The notes under the pieces: model-generated
Seen by the model: only the letters and a program-made list of their open reading frames with translations
Database searches by the model: none
What the model was told of the DNA's origin: nothing
In this document: piece after piece, positions 12,032 to 24,029 of the stretch
Layout: the number at the start of each line of letters is the position of its first letter
How positions within the stretch are numbered: the first letter of the stretch is position 1
From: Gordionus sp. m RMFG-2023
Lineage: Eukaryota; Nematomorpha; Gordioida; Chordodea; Parachordodidae
Reading direction: 5' to 3'
Length of the DNA: 64,000 bases
Assembly (NCBI RefSeq): GCF_954871325.1
Contig: NC_088776.1
Span: 34,458,508 to 34,522,507, forward strand
Position numbers and translations under genes: made by a program

Positions 12032-13130
12032 AATTTGTCCTTAAATTATTAAAAATATGAAATACAACTACAAATTTTTCACTCACAATTATTGTACTCG
12101 TATGATTAAAGATAAAGTCTTCGTTCTCGGGTCACCAATTGGAAAATGGTATCTTCTGCTCCAGATTATCTGGCGTTTATTTATACATCTATACTTCTAA
12201 AATATGAATAAAAATTTAAATCGATATTAGAGAATGCAGTCAACCTTAAATTTCAACAAAATAGACTTACCAACAAAATCTGACTGACTTGGCTATCCTT
12301 GCCTTAGCTTATTTATTTTATCATTATTAAAAAAAAATTTAATTCTCAAATTAATTAAATCTTTTAAGGACACCATGTAAAACAATGCTTTGTTATGTTG
12401 GTCTGCTAACACATCCTTTGGAACAATTTATCCATTTTTCAATTTATAAAAGGACTGGGATTTTGCAATTGCATCATACTCCCTCGATTATCTACTTTTG
12501 AGCATTGACACACAGCAGAGTACTAACCTTCGTTCATTGGTAATGGATAAAACAGGCTACGGGTTAGCTTATCCATGCATGTTAAATAAATATTTTTTGA
12601 CAAATAAGGAATTTAGATAGACATATTTCTACCCTACATAAAAGATGTGGGGTAACAGTTGATATTAAGCTAGACATAGACTCCATTGTCTCGTGCGATA
12701 CAAATATGAAAGACACGAAAGAATAAATAAAATAATCCAAGATTCATTATTCAATGCCAATGTTCCTTTACATTTCAAATCACGGGATACTTCTGTTATT
12801 ACTAACGGATGATGGGCATAGGTTAATCACCTATTGGAAAATACATATATAGACATTTTTATTACGATCCATTAGATTTGGTATAGCGGATAAAAGAAAA
12901 TCCCAAAAATATTCACAGCTAGCCGACATTATATTTATACCCATTGTGGTTTCAACAAACTTCTCATTTGGGAAAGGTTAAATCTCTAATAAAACTAATT
13001 AGTCAAAAGAGCCATAAAACAACAATCTCAAGGGCCCTTTTTATTTAAAAAAATCAGCCTTGAAATATTATGTTACAATTTTAAATTATTTAAAGATTCC
13101 TGGACGTCATCAGAGGAGGACTATTTTTAA
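12032..13130 (+). pseudogene. LINE C-terminal segment (broken)
   Basis: Translation resumes with LGSPIG near 12130. It ends with a block including GIADKRKSQKYSQLADIIFI and PIVVSTNFSFGKG (about 12880-12975). This matches the conserved tail of a group of animal LINE proteins (E-R-K-R-x-K-Y-S...F-x-P-V-A-V-E-T-x-G-x-x-G). The pieces between are weakly recognisable and several frame breaks are present. No poly-A tail or clear 3' end was found; homology fades near 13130. Confidence 0.65.
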
Positions 13131-13141
13131 CAAATTTTTTT

Positions 13142-14055
13142 AAGGCTGTGTCCAAAATCATAAAAATATAAATTTTGAAGAAAAAAATAAAATGGTGTCC
13201 AATTTCATTTCTCAGTATTTATAAAAATTTATTTGAGTGCAAAGGAATCTTTGGTGCAAAAATGACTTAAAATTCAGATATTCTATAGAAAATAGAAAAA
13301 TTTTGGAGAAAATAATAGGAAAAACACAACTTGAAATATGATATAGTGAAAAAGAACATTTTATCTGTAAAGGCTAAATTTAATTAATTATATTCTTTCA
13401 CCTAACAAAATCTGGTAAAAAAAAATTCTATTATAATTTAATTATGTTGAACAATAATATAGTTAAAGAAAATATTGATATTACCAAATATATTTTATTA
13501 GGCTACATCATACCTTATTGAAATTGCTAACCCACTTAATTATATAAATATTGGGCAAAATATGTCTATTGATTCTTTTGATGATACTAAAATTTCTGTA
13601 CATTATATTACTATTATTTGATATTTATTATTGAATAATAGCTAGATCAAGATAATGCCAACAAAGAAAATGAAAAGCCTAGAGTTATTAATAAAAATAT
13701 TCCTATTCCTACTTTTAAAGGATATTATATTATTTCTAGTACTTTTTTTTTATATAATTCAAATATAAAATTTATATATATTTTATGGAAAAATTATCTT
13801 TCAAAAAAATTTATTGGTTTTCAAACTGTTTATTAAATATTGATACAATTATTTACAACATATATGTATTTATTAAGTATATAAATAAATTTTGATTTAA
13901 CCATTATCAAATAATAGGTTCAAATAAATAACTATTAATTGAATCATATCAAGCATTTTGAATATTTTAATTTTTTTAAAACTTAAATGTATCCAGAGTG
14001 TTTTATTATTTGCGAAAAATTTAAAGATTTCTTCAAAACATTTTGGATGCAGCCT
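13142..14055. mobile_element. Inverted-repeat element, family unknown
   Basis: AGGCTGTGTCCAAAAT at 13142 and its mirror ATTTTGGATGCAGCCT ending near 14054 are about 16-bp terminal repeats with looser similarity further in. The interior (13440-13830) contains long nearly open stretches on the plus strand, for example KNIPIPTFKGYYI near 13700, which look like decayed coding DNA. The protein family was not recognised and no target duplication could be fixed. Confidence 0.5.
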
Positions 14056-16210
14056 ATATGTTATAATATATGCAGTTCACTTGTTATTCTAATTACTTTA
14101 TAAAACTTTGATTATTAAATTAATAAAAAAGAAAAAGATAATTTATATTACCTATTTTTTTGATACAAACTACTTTCGAAAATATTATTAAAATTGCTTT
14201 ACATCTATGTAATCTTCATTTAGTATAAATCTTAGATAATTGTAAATTTTTGTAGTACTTCGTTTGTAAAAATTTATTGCAAATCTTAGGAAATTTGTAA
14301 TTTTTATCTTGGCTTTAATTAAATCCTGTAACTGAGTAGAAATTTTTTTTAAAACCGGAGTTTTAATATATTTTTAGGATTTGAAAATGCATTAAAGAAA
14401 AAGAGCAGAGAAGGTGAAATATTTGTTAAATATATATTTTCTAGCTGAAGATTTAGATACTAAAACCAAACTTAGAATATTAAATATCTTAGGTGAATAG
14501 GTTGACTGAAGTGATGAGGCGTCCTGGTGAACAGAACATTAGTTTACTAGGATCTCAATGAGAGTTATTTTTTTTGCTCTCTCCCATGTTTATTTTTAAA
14601 GAAAAAAAAGTTCTTTTTCTTTTTAAATTGTTTAATTTTTTTTAAAATGTCTTTTTCATTTTTTTAAAAATTAGTTGATAAAATATAATCTTTTATATTA
14701 TAAGAATAATTATAAAATTGGCTGATTCTTAAAATTCTGAGAGTAGTTAATATTTTAAACAATCTAGTAAAAGTGAATTTTATTTTTTTTAAAAAAATAT
14801 GTTATTTTTCGCAATACATTTTTTAATATATTAGATACAATATATGCAAGTAAAAATAACATAATAACGCAACATGTGATAAACAATAAATCTATGATAA
14901 ATGTAATTAAAATATATAATTTAACAATAAATTACATTAAAAAAAATATTTATAATAAAAATTTTAGTAGCTCGGCCATAATGGTGATAGATATATGTAA
15001 AAAATTAAATCCTTTTACATCTTAAAAAATGTTAATTAAATGTACAGTATTCATGGCCCGAAACTATAGCGTGAGTCTAATTTAAGGGACCTGTTCTGAT
15101 ATATAAAATTTTTACCTGCACCCAAACGGAATTTGTGGAAATTTAAAAAGAAAACAATATTGCACGAAAACATTTACAACAATCTATTTACCAATATATG
15201 ATCATCATCACATACTAATATCGAGATATATGTATCAATAAAACCCTGTCAAAAATGGATATGAGATATGAATACTATTAGTTTTAAGAGTCTATTGCAA
15301 GCAATTTTAGCATAACAGACTAAATATACAAATTATAAAGAGGAAATATCTGGTTACAGTACTGATTTTTAAATGAATTTTTTTTAAAAGAATACCTCCA
15401 TTTATAATTTAATTTGTTCATAATTGGCTAGGAGGGATTAAATAAATATTATAGAAAGATATTTTTCAAATATAGAATTCAAAATATAGGTCTCAATATA
15501 TCGTAAGTTCGCACTGGGCTTGACGAATGAAGATCAAGAGCCGTAAAATAATAATCGGAAGCCAGGTCTTTGACGCTAATTTTATTTTCGTTCATGTGAT
15601 AAATGTGGCCTAAATAATACCTTTATTTTTTTAGAGGAAAATGTACATATTTTAGATTTAATTATTTGAATTTAAAAGTTACATTAAGGGTATGTCCAGG
15701 AAACCCTCAACTTAAACCTTATTTTGTAAGAAAATCTTTATCAAAAATCACCTAAGTCTAGTCAACTTAGCCAAAAACTGGACACAAGTTTTGGGTCGAG
15801 AACTCGAGGACGTATATCATAATGACCTTGAATTAAAAAATAATTTTTATTTACGTTTTTTTAGAAATAAAATTAAGAATTTGTGAAGACGCCTAGCTAA
15901 TTTTTTGATAAAGGCCTCTGTATTTTTCTGTAATGAAAATTTTAAAATGTTTTATTAAAATCTAACAATTATTTTATACATATCTATATATGGATGTGAT
16001 TAGATTGCATCTTGAACTGAATGATTTACAATTTTAATTGGTGAATAGTATTAAAGAAATAGCTCCATATAAAAAATTACTAATTTTGATAATTTTTATT
16101 ATATCCCCTTTTTATCATTACTTTTAAAAGACTTTATATTTTGTGAATAATTACAATTAATAAAAATTATAAAAGTATAAATAATTACAAAATAGCTAAA
16201 CTTACATTTG
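14056..16210. other. Unassigned AT-rich interval
   Basis: No gene, transposon end or tandem array was recognised over most of this interval. A short plus-strand open run near 14440-14500 (AEDLDTKTKLRILNILGE) is the only protein-like text. The stretch 15820-15930 is repeated at 34085-34190. Confidence 0.4.
15820..15930. repeat. Dispersed repeat shared with 34085-34190
   Basis: Both places read AATGA(C/T)CTT(G)AATTAAAAAA, then a TTTTTATT(T/C)CGTTTTTTT-like stretch, AATAAAATTAAGAAT and GTAGCTAATTTTTTGA-like text in the same order. Similarity begins upstream with a GAGGACG motif. The family is unknown. Confidence 0.6.
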
Positions 16211-16216
16211 GTTTTA

Positions 16217-18530
16217 AGGGTTTCCCATTCAAAAAATGAAAAGTCTTAATCAAAAAAGGAAAAGTGTCAAACAAAAAAGGAAAAGGTTCAATCAAAAAAG
16301 GAAAAGTGTCAATTAAAAAGAAAAAAGGTCCAATCAAAAAAGGAAAATTTTCAAAAGGAAAGGAAATGTGTCAAAAAAAGGAAAATGATTATTTTTTAAA
16401 TAGTTTTAAATAATTATTTTTCTTAAATTTTTATAATTCCTTCTTATTTTATGTCTAACTTTTTGCTAATTCTTGAAGTCATTTTTTTAATATTTATTTT
16501 TCTTATCTTTCCTCAATTTATTATTCTTCTCATTTTTGATAATTCATTTTTTAAAAAAAAATTAATTTATAAATTTTCCCGGTTATTTTTCTTCACTTCT
16601 CTACTCCATTTTTTAGCAATTCTTTCCTCTTTTTTTCATCCTGCATAACAATATTTTGACCCATTATAATTTTTTCTCCTTATATTAATTTCTTTTATAT
16701 ACATTTCTAACTTTTTCAATTTTAAGTCTTATTTATTTTTTATATTTTCTCATTTTTGATAATTTTTTTTAATTTTCCCTTAATATTTATTTCTCAATTG
16801 GCAGATAATTTTTTGCATATCAAATTATTTAATTACAATTGCTGAATTAAATTAATCGTTCGGTTATAATGTACCTCATTAAAATTAAATAAGTTTAAAC
16901 TGTAATACCAAACGATATGCAAAATTAATAAAATATATCATATTTAAATTCTTATTTTTTAAATTTTAATTATGCAAGAAGCATTCAATACTTTTGAGCA
17001 TATAAATAATTGTTTTGTAATTATTTTTATTACTATATTCTTTGGTTTATAAATAATTAAACGTAAAATGAGATAAATGTTATAATCTAAAAGATTTTAG
17101 TTTTTTTTGTCATTCATGTTGAATAATATGTTAAAAAGAAATTTTTTTTGTTTTAAAAAATTATGAAGATATGGAAAAAACAAGGGGAAAAACATTAACA
17201 ATGAAACAAAAGCTCTAATAATTGATTAAAAAAGGATAGTATCAAAAATATAGCATCATGTTTTAAAGTAAGCTATAAAACAGTGACAAATATTAAATAC
17301 TTACATCTCAAAAATGAAATAAAATATAGTTTACCCAAAGGAGGTTCACGTGCAAGCAAGAAATTGAATCAAGAACAGGAGGAATATATATTAAAATGTA
17401 TAAATTTGGATTGCACCTTATCCTTAAAAAGGTTATGTGAAATGATTAAAGAAATATATAATGTGGAAATATCAAAAAATAGGGTATAAAGGTTACCATC
17501 TGGATTTAGGTATAGCTTTAAAAGAGTATCACTAAGTTCAGTTAAATAAAATACAGAATAAAATATCGAGATTCGCAAAGAATAAGCGAATTAGTTTTTA
17601 GATGTAGCATAAATGAAAGAAAAATTTACATTTATCGATGAGAGCGGAATACTATTTAAAAGTGTTCAAGGGATAATCATTGTTGCTCTCACGTTTGCAA
17701 GAATATTCAGATTCGAGGTTTCTGAGGGCCCCTACAACGCTATACACTTTAGCAACTTTGTAAATGAAATATTTAATCATTTGAAGAAGGTAACATGATG
17801 AATATGATTTTTGTGATGGATAATGTTCCATTTCATCATAACCATACAATTAAGGAATCAATAGAAAGAAGAGGGCATATAACAAAATATTTACACCTTA
17901 CAATCCTTATCTTAATTCCATAGAAAATGTGTTTTTTGAATAGAAGGATTTTGTCAGCAAAATCACAATAACGAGGAATTAATTCGTTTTATAGATATAG
18001 AAAGAAAGGAATATCTGAGGAGAATGCAAAGAATTATTTTTTGTTTCTTACTATATTATATATCGTAATTGTAATTAAATAATTGATATGTAAAAAATAC
18101 TAATAAAAAAAATTGTCTGCCAATGAGAAAAAATTCAGTGAAAATTAAAAATAATTACAAAAAAGAATTGTTTGAAAAAGTTAGAGTATCTAAATGATAA
18201 CAATATAAGGAAATTTTTTTTATAAAAAGTCAAAATATGTTATGTAGGATGAAAAAAGAGGAAAATTGTTAAAAAAATGGAGTAGAGAAGTGAAAAAATA
18301 CAACAGAGAAAATTTATAAATTATTTTTAAAAAGACTAAAATGAATTATCAAAAAATGACTTAAAAAATTAGCAAAAAATTAGAAATAAAATAAGAAGGA
18401 ATAATAAAATAAAAATTAAAAATTTTTTTTTTGATTGACACTTTTTCTTTCTTTTTAGGAATTTCCCATTTTTGATTGAACCTTTTCTTTTTATGATTGC
18501 CACTTTTCCTTTTTTGAATGGTAAACCCTG
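16217..18530 (+). mobile_element. Tc1/mariner-IS630 transposon with iteron-rich long inverted repeats
   Basis: It is flanked by TA (16215-16216 and 18531-18532). Left end AGGGTTTCCCATTCAAAAA and right-end mirror CAGGGTTTACCATTCAAAAA match. The ends continue as inverted arms of about 300-440 bp. The outer 150 bp of each arm is an array of degenerate CAAAAAAGGAAAAG-like units; the inner part is a mirrored tract (ATCCTNCATAACA near 16640 and its partner near 18240). The central 1.3 kb carries transposase pieces. One solo right end of the same family lies at 47319-47735. The coding region is interrupted, so this copy is inactive. Confidence 0.8.
17160..17950 (+). pseudogene. IS630/Tc1-mariner transposase (broken)
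   Basis: An N-terminal helix-turn-helix segment (17283-17489) includes KLNQEQEEYILKCINLDCTL and KRLCEMIKEIYNVEISKNRV. The DDE core follows: FIDESGILF near 17630 (first Asp), FVMDNVPFHHNH near 17810 (second Asp in the D-N-x-x-x-H box), and NPYLNSIENVFFE near 17905 (the P-x-L-N-P-I-E box with the catalytic Glu). The spacing between the second Asp and the Glu is about 34-35 residues. Stops fall between the pieces, including one after DNVPFHHNH and one in the Glu region, so no full protein is made. Confidence 0.75.
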
Positions 18531-18659
18531 TAAACCAATATCAGCTCGTTTTTTTGACATCTTTTCTAACCAATTATTGTTCTGGGAATAGTAGGGGCCC
18601 TTCAAGTTCGGATTCCTGATATTAACGTAGGATATTTTAAAAAAATATAATGTATTTTT

Positions 18660-18664
18660 AATAC
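18660..18664. repeat. Target-site duplication AATAC (left)
   Basis: AATAC precedes the 5' LTR and recurs at 22394-22398 directly after the 3' LTR. Confidence 0.75.
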
Positions 18665-19001
18665 TGTTGTAGTCTTATTTTATCGAGAATTGATATTCAA
18701 ACACTTGGTATTTTTTTTGTTTACTTTTTTACTTTTGACTTTTGAAAAATATATTATACGAGATAAAATTTTAATGTTCATGTTTTATGGAAATGTGAAA
18801 ATTATTTTAATTTGATGTTAATAATTTGATTCAGTCGGGGATTTTATAAAATGAAGAATATTGAATTGATTTTTTGAAATATATTGTGAAACAAAAAAAT
18901 TATATTATTATGAGATATCATTATGAGATTTTGATTGTGAAAATTAAAATATATTTTGAATAAAGAAATTATTGGAAATTAATATATTTACAAGTAAAAT
19001 A
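18665..19001 (+). repeat. 5' LTR
   Basis: Same sequence as 21982-22393 from TATTTTATCGAGAATTG to ACAAGTAAAATA; the opening TGTTGTAGT is shared. Confidence 0.85.
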
Positions 19002-19311
19002 TTGGTGCAGTGGTACCAGGATTCGTTAACACTTATTAGGGAAAAAATAAGTTTGAGAAAAATATAAAAATTGAAATATTTAGAAAAAAAAAATAAAACA
19101 AGAGAGTTTTATAAAAATAAATTTCAGACGTTATTAATCAAGAAAAATATTTTCTAGGACCGGGTTCCTAAAAACATTAGTGGATTCCGGATATTTAAAG
19201 GTAAGAAATTTATTTTTATATTATAAATTACACAACGCAATAGTAGGATTTTTGGATTAAAATTAGAAATATATAAGATAAAATTTTAAATTTTGGATAA
19301 TTAATAAAAAA

Positions 19312-20334
19312 ATGGCTTTTTATTTTAATGATAATTATAATAAGCATAATATTAATAAAATGTCAAATTTTAAGAGTAATTTTAATAAAATTTTTAATTC
19401 AAATTTTAATAAAGTGGATATGACCAATAATGTCATTACTGCATTAATTTTTTTTGTGTTTTATGTAATCTTAATTATAATGAAACAATTAGTAAGGAAA
19501 ATAAAAAGAAGATCTCTTAAAAATAGAGAAAGTGATATAAAAAATACAAATACTGAAAATATAATTCCTAAAGTTTTGGTGAAATCTTCAGATATTAATG
19601 AAGATATAAAAAATAGTTTACATTTAATTTTGTTAGAATTAAAAAATTTAAATGTTAAAAAAAATGTTGAAGAAAAAAATGATAAAAATTTAGATACGAG
19701 TGACGTATTTAAATTTCTTCAAAACATTGAAATATCGGAGGATATCAATAAAAAAATAGATTCAATTGTGATTGAATTTAAAGAGAAAATTTCTGAAATT
19801 TTGAGTAAAAAGCCAGAAGAAATTTTGAAAAATAATAAAACAGATAATACTTTGAGACAAAGTATCGACGAATCTATAATTTTACGTGAAATTAGAGAAA
19901 TGAAAGAAAATATGAAAAATTTGTTCAGAGAAGTTTCCAACTTAAAAATCAAAAGTAATAATGTGATTGAAAGTTGTGAACTTTGTGGAAAAAAAGGACA
20001 TATAAGTAAAAATTGTTATTCAAGAGACCGAAAAACTAATGAAAATGTGACTGCAAAACCAAGTGAAAAAAATGACATAGTGTGTCATAGATGTGGTTTT
20101 GTAGGACATATAAAAAGAAATTGCATGGTGAAAGAAGCCAATTTTAAAAGTGGATTTCCGCAAAGAACCTCGGTAGTGTTACAACCGGTGGTTAGAAATA
20201 TACAAAATCCTATTATTAAAAATGTGGATAAAATTGAAAATTATAATACAGATCATGATAGAATGTGTTTCAAATGTGAAGAAATGGGACATATTGCTAT
20301 ACATTGTATTCAAAGTGTGAGTGGGTCACAGTGA
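19312..20334 (+). CDS. Gag-like protein with three CCHC zinc knuckles (LTR element)
   Basis: A 340-residue frame, rich in Asn and Lys, belongs to the LTR element. Residues about 40-60 are strongly hydrophobic (VITALIFFVFYVILIIM), an unusual feature near the start of a gag protein. A Glu/Lys-rich central region, likely helical, follows. The C-terminal third has three zinc knuckles of C-x2-C-x4-H-x4-C form: CELCGKKGHISKNC, CHRCGFVGHIKRNC and CFKCEEMGHIAIHC. Such knuckles bind RNA during packaging in gag proteins generally. The start ATG at 19312 is the first in frame. Codon use is as AT-rich as the surrounding DNA. Confidence 0.8.
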   Translation: MAFYFNDNYNKHNINKMSNFKSNFNKIFNSNFNKVDMTNNVITALIFFVFYVILIIMKQLVRKIKRRSLKNRESDIKNTNTENIIPKVLVKSSDINEDIKNSLHLILLELKNLNVKKNVEEKNDKNLDTSDVFKFLQNIEISEDINKKIDSIVIEFKEKISEILSKKPEEILKNNKTDNTLRQSIDESIILREIREMKENMKNLFREVSNLKIKSNNVIESCELCGKKGHISKNCYSRDRKTNENVTAKPSEKNDIVCHRCGFVGHIKRNCMVKEANFKSGFPQRTSVVLQPVVRNIQNPIIKNVDKIENYNTDHDRMCFKCEEMGHIAIHCIQSVSGSQ

Positions 20335-20664
20335 CTATATGATTTGAAAGAGAATCATATAAAAATAGATAAATTAATTTTTGAAAATATTAAATTTTGT
20401 GATATATATAATTTTATTAAAAATTTTGTGGATATATATTAAAATAGATAATCATCATGGGAATGAGAATTATACATTGAAATTTAACTTGAATAAAAAG
20501 AGTTGTAATGTTGGAAATTTTTATTGTCATTTTGGTGAAATAAAAAATTTTAAATTAAACAATAATCTGAATAAAAAGGATTATTGCAATCAAATGAGTG
20601 ATATATATCCAAGGGAAATTTTAAATAAAACATAAATGAGATTCAGAGACCTTTAAATTCTGAG

Positions 20665-20967
20665 ATGAATTTAGGTATGAATATTAATTGTATTGAAAAA
20701 GAGATTAAAATAAATATCATTCAACCGATTAAATTGCCTAAAATTTTAATAACTGAGAGAGCAAAGGAACAGAGTTCATGTCCTCATATTAATTTAAAAT
20801 TTGGTGGACAAATGGTTGAAATGTTATTTGATACCGGGGCAAGTATTTCAATCATGTCTTATGAAAATTTTTATAAATATTGTCCTAATGATATTAATGG
20901 TGATTCAAATATAATGAATAAAATTGTAATGATTGAAAATGAAAGTAATCAGTATTCGTTTTTTTAG
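20665..20967 (+). CDS. Retropepsin-like protease segment (LTR element)
   Basis: The frame contains MLFDTGASISIMS, the D-T-G-A catalytic loop of retroviral-type aspartic proteases. A beta-rich lead-in (HINLKFGGQMVEM) comes before it and an Asn-rich tail after it. In gag-protease elements the two frames are commonly joined by read-through; here the protease lies about 330 bp past the gag stop. Nothing like RT follows it before the 3' LTR. Confidence 0.7.
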   Translation: MNLGMNINCIEKEIKINIIQPIKLPKILITERAKEQSSCPHINLKFGGQMVEMLFDTGASISIMSYENFYKYCPNDINGDSNIMNKIVMIENESNQYSFF

Positions 20968-21424
20968 TGTCAATATAAAATTGTGTAAAGCATAATTAAA
21001 AGTTAATAAAAGTTTTAATAAAAATAACATCTGGGAAGAAAAGTATTATTTATCTTAATCAATAGAGAAGAATATTTTAATTGAAGAATTAAATTGTTAT
21101 CAATAAAATAAAAAAACATTGACTTTAATAAATTCATGTGAATAATACCATGTGGTATGGTATTGGAAAGTTCAATGAAATACAAACTTTTGTGTAGATT
21201 AATTTTTTAAAAAAAAATGTGTGTATTTTTTTTTTAATTTAAAGAGACATTGTTGTGAAACAATGTATAATTAAAATTTTTTTTAATATTATGTGATAAA
21301 GAAAAAACTCTTAAATAAAAGTCGGTGGACAATAAATGGCTTTAAACTTTGACCTAGTGAAGAATTATGTAAAATAAAAAAGTTCTAAAAAAGGATGGAA
21401 TGTGATGTGATGATATCGTTTATA

Positions 21425-21505
21425 GTTTTAATAGTTATAATTATAAATTAAAATATTTTTTTTTATCTATAGTTATAATTATAAATTAAAATATTTTTTT
21501 TATCT
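21425..21505. repeat. Tandem duplication inside the LTR element
   Basis: TAGTTATAATTATAAATTAA followed by a T-run and ATCTAT occurs twice in a row with near identity, just ahead of the 3' portion of the element. Confidence 0.6.
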
Positions 21506-21981
21506 ATCGGCATATCTTCATATTTTTTTTTGTAACATAAAAAATATGATTGTAGTGGCATATTATATATATTGTAATTTTGTATTTTTGTTATATGAAA
21601 TGTCTTAGTATATTTTTTTTTTGTGGTTCATATTATTTTCTTAATGATATAACGAAAATATATATGTAATTTTAATAGTGATAATTATAAATTATTTTTT
21701 ATCCCTATTTGTATTCTTTTATTTTGTTTGTAGTCAATTATTTGTTTTATAATTGAACATTAAGAAAAAGAAAATAATTATAAAGGATTGTTGAATCCAA
21801 ATTTATATGTATTATAAAACAAACAAAATATATTAATTATTATAATCTGCATGTCGAAAGAAGACAATTAAGAGTTAAAAGTCAATGATGTTCAAAGATA
21901 AGATTCGATAAATGACGAGGAAATAATCAATGTCCTTAAAGAACGATAATTTATGGTATCTGGTTTTTTGAAGGGTGGGCG

Positions 21982-22393
21982 TGTTGTAGTTTTGTATTAT
22001 TATGATATATATTTGTACTTATATATTATAAAATGTCAATCAAAAAGAATATATTTTATTTATTAGTTATTTTATCGAGAATTGATATTCAAACACTTGG
22101 TATTTTTTTTGTTTACTTTTTTACTTTTGACTTTTGAAAAATATATTATACGAGATAAAATTTTAATGTTCATGTTTTATGGAAATGTGAAAATTATTTT
22201 AATTTGATGTTAATAATTTGATTCAGTCGGGGATTTTATAAAATGAAGAATATTGAATTGATTTTTTGAAATATATTGTGAAACAAAAAAATTATATTAT
22301 TATGAGATATCATTATGAGATTTTGATTGTGAAAATTAAAATATATTTTGAATAAAGAAATTATTGGAAATTAATATATTTACAAGTAAAATA
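21982..22393 (+). repeat. 3' LTR
   Basis: Bounded by the purine tract before TGTTGTAGT and by AATAC after AAAATA. It is longer than its partner by about 75 bp near its start. Confidence 0.85.
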
Positions 22394-22701
22394 AATACCA
22401 TGATTTATGAGACGTGGGTTCAATTTTTAGAGCCTCCCTGATTTTCGTTTCTGCCATTTCAAAGTTTTGAAGGTAAAAGTACGCCAAAGACTTGAAATAG
22501 ATAATTAACATAATTTTGAAAGAAATATATTTAATCGTAAGGTATTATTTGATGTCCAAATACTTAACTCCTAATAGGTATAACAGAGACCCCAGAGGTA
22601 GAATTTTAAGACCAAACTCGAAGTTTTACTGATCATGTGGTGGTGGCTTAAGTAAAAAAAAATTATTTTTGGTCATTCTAAATAATTTTGGCTGTATTTT
22701 G

Positions 22702-24029
22702 TAGTGATGTTAAAAGTTACTTTTGAAACATAACTAGTTACAGTTACTTGTTACATTGGCAAAAACATAACTAGTTACAGTTATTAGTTGCATTTTTACA
22801 AAAGTAACTAGTTATTAGTTACAGTTATTTTCAAAAGTAACTAGTTACTTACTTTATACATCATTCATATGCGCATTATTTATTTATTGAATGCATTTAT
22901 TTAATATAAAAAAAATTAGGATAAACAAAGTATAATCAGTTATTTAAAATAATATACAATTTATTTATATAAAAAAATATCGCAAAATTGAATATTTTTT
23001 GCGTTGAAAAAAAAAACATTTATTTTTCATAAAAATTAGAATCTAATAAATGTTTATTTGCTTTTAACAACAAATTAATTTCAAGGTTATTATCTAGGAG
23101 ACTTGCTCGTTTATCTCCAAAAATGAGCTTACCTAGACTGAACAAGCGCTTGATGTTAGAACAACATTATATTTAATAAAGAGTATTTTTAACTTTGGAA
23201 AATCGTTATATAAAGAAAAAGTGTTGTTATTAGATTTGATAAAGTTTTCTATAAGTTCATTATCCAGAATATTTTGGCGCTTTAGGTCAAAAAATCCAAC
23301 TACATCAAGTGATGTTGGTTTTGAGCATGATTCATTCGTCTGGGATTCACTTTGAGGTATTAAGGTATTTATTAAATTTAAAATTTCCTCCTTTTTTGCC
23401 TAATCCAAGGCCAGTCAGTTTTAAATAAAGGGTGAAGAATTGCATGATGTTGTCATTATCATAAAGATTATTAAACCTATAACATGATATTTTTGTTAGA
23501 CTTGGTTCTTGTAAGTAATGATTAATAATTTAATATTAAATTCTAAAATAATCTGTCTTTGTTTTTCCTTATACTAAATTTAAAATTTTTTTTATTACGT
23601 ATGATATGAAGTTCCAATGCTTGTTACTTGACGGAAAAAAATATATTGTGCTACATTTGTAAATAAATATAATATTAAAATTTATTAAATTACTTGAATT
23701 TGCTTACAAAATAATGAAGCCCAGCAGTAATGTAACAATTTAAGAAAAAAAAATCAATTTGAACGGGAAATTATAACAATCAAACATTTTCACAAAATTT
23801 TAAATTAATAAATTTAATTTAAAAAATAAATTTAATTTAAATTAATTTATCACAACATATTAAAAATAAAATTAATTATTTGAATATATCTTTAAAAGTA
23901 ACTAGTTACTTTTGGCAGTTACATTTCAAAAATTATAACTAGTTACAATTACTAGTTACAATTTTAAAAATATAACTAGTTACAGTTATTTTTTAGCCAA
24001 ACTTGTAACTAATCACCTTAACATCACTA
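22702..24029 (-). mobile_element. hAT transposon remnant with AACTAGTTAC subterminal arrays
   Basis: Terminal repeat TAGTGATGTTAA is mirrored at the right end. The 8-bp target duplication GTATTTTG (22694-22701 and 24030-24037) is perfect. Each end carries several copies of the palindromic word AACTAGTTAC within about 150 bp. On the minus strand, transposase pieces are readable at about 23045-23160 (IKRLFSLGKLIFGDKRASLL, the C-terminal dimerisation block) and about 23210-23400 (including LDVVGFFDLKRQNILDNELI). The N-terminal half of a hAT transposase is absent, so this is a 1.3-kb deletion derivative. The perfect duplication suggests a fairly recent insertion. Confidence 0.85.

Larger units (their letters stand above)
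18665..22393 (+). mobile_element. Gag-protease LTR retroelement (Ty3/gypsy-like), recent-looking
   Basis: LTRs at 18665-19001 (337 bp) and 21982-22393 (412 bp) begin TGTTGTAGT and end ACAAGTAAAATA. Apart from a length difference near the start they look identical by eye over some 320 bp. A TGG-starting primer-binding site follows the 5' LTR (about 19003), and a purine tract, GAAGGGTGGG, precedes the 3' LTR. Inside are a gag-like frame and a retropepsin frame. No reverse transcriptase, RNase H or integrase is recognisable, so any movement would have depended on a partner element. AT-repeat DNA fills 20970-21960. It is best read as a non-autonomous fossil of low age. Confidence 0.85.

Noticed and set aside
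16451-16648. Phe/Ile-rich open frame (and similar ones at 18369-18605 and 47332-47538)
   Set aside because: All lie in the inverted arms of the iteron mariner family and are products of T/A-rich repeats.
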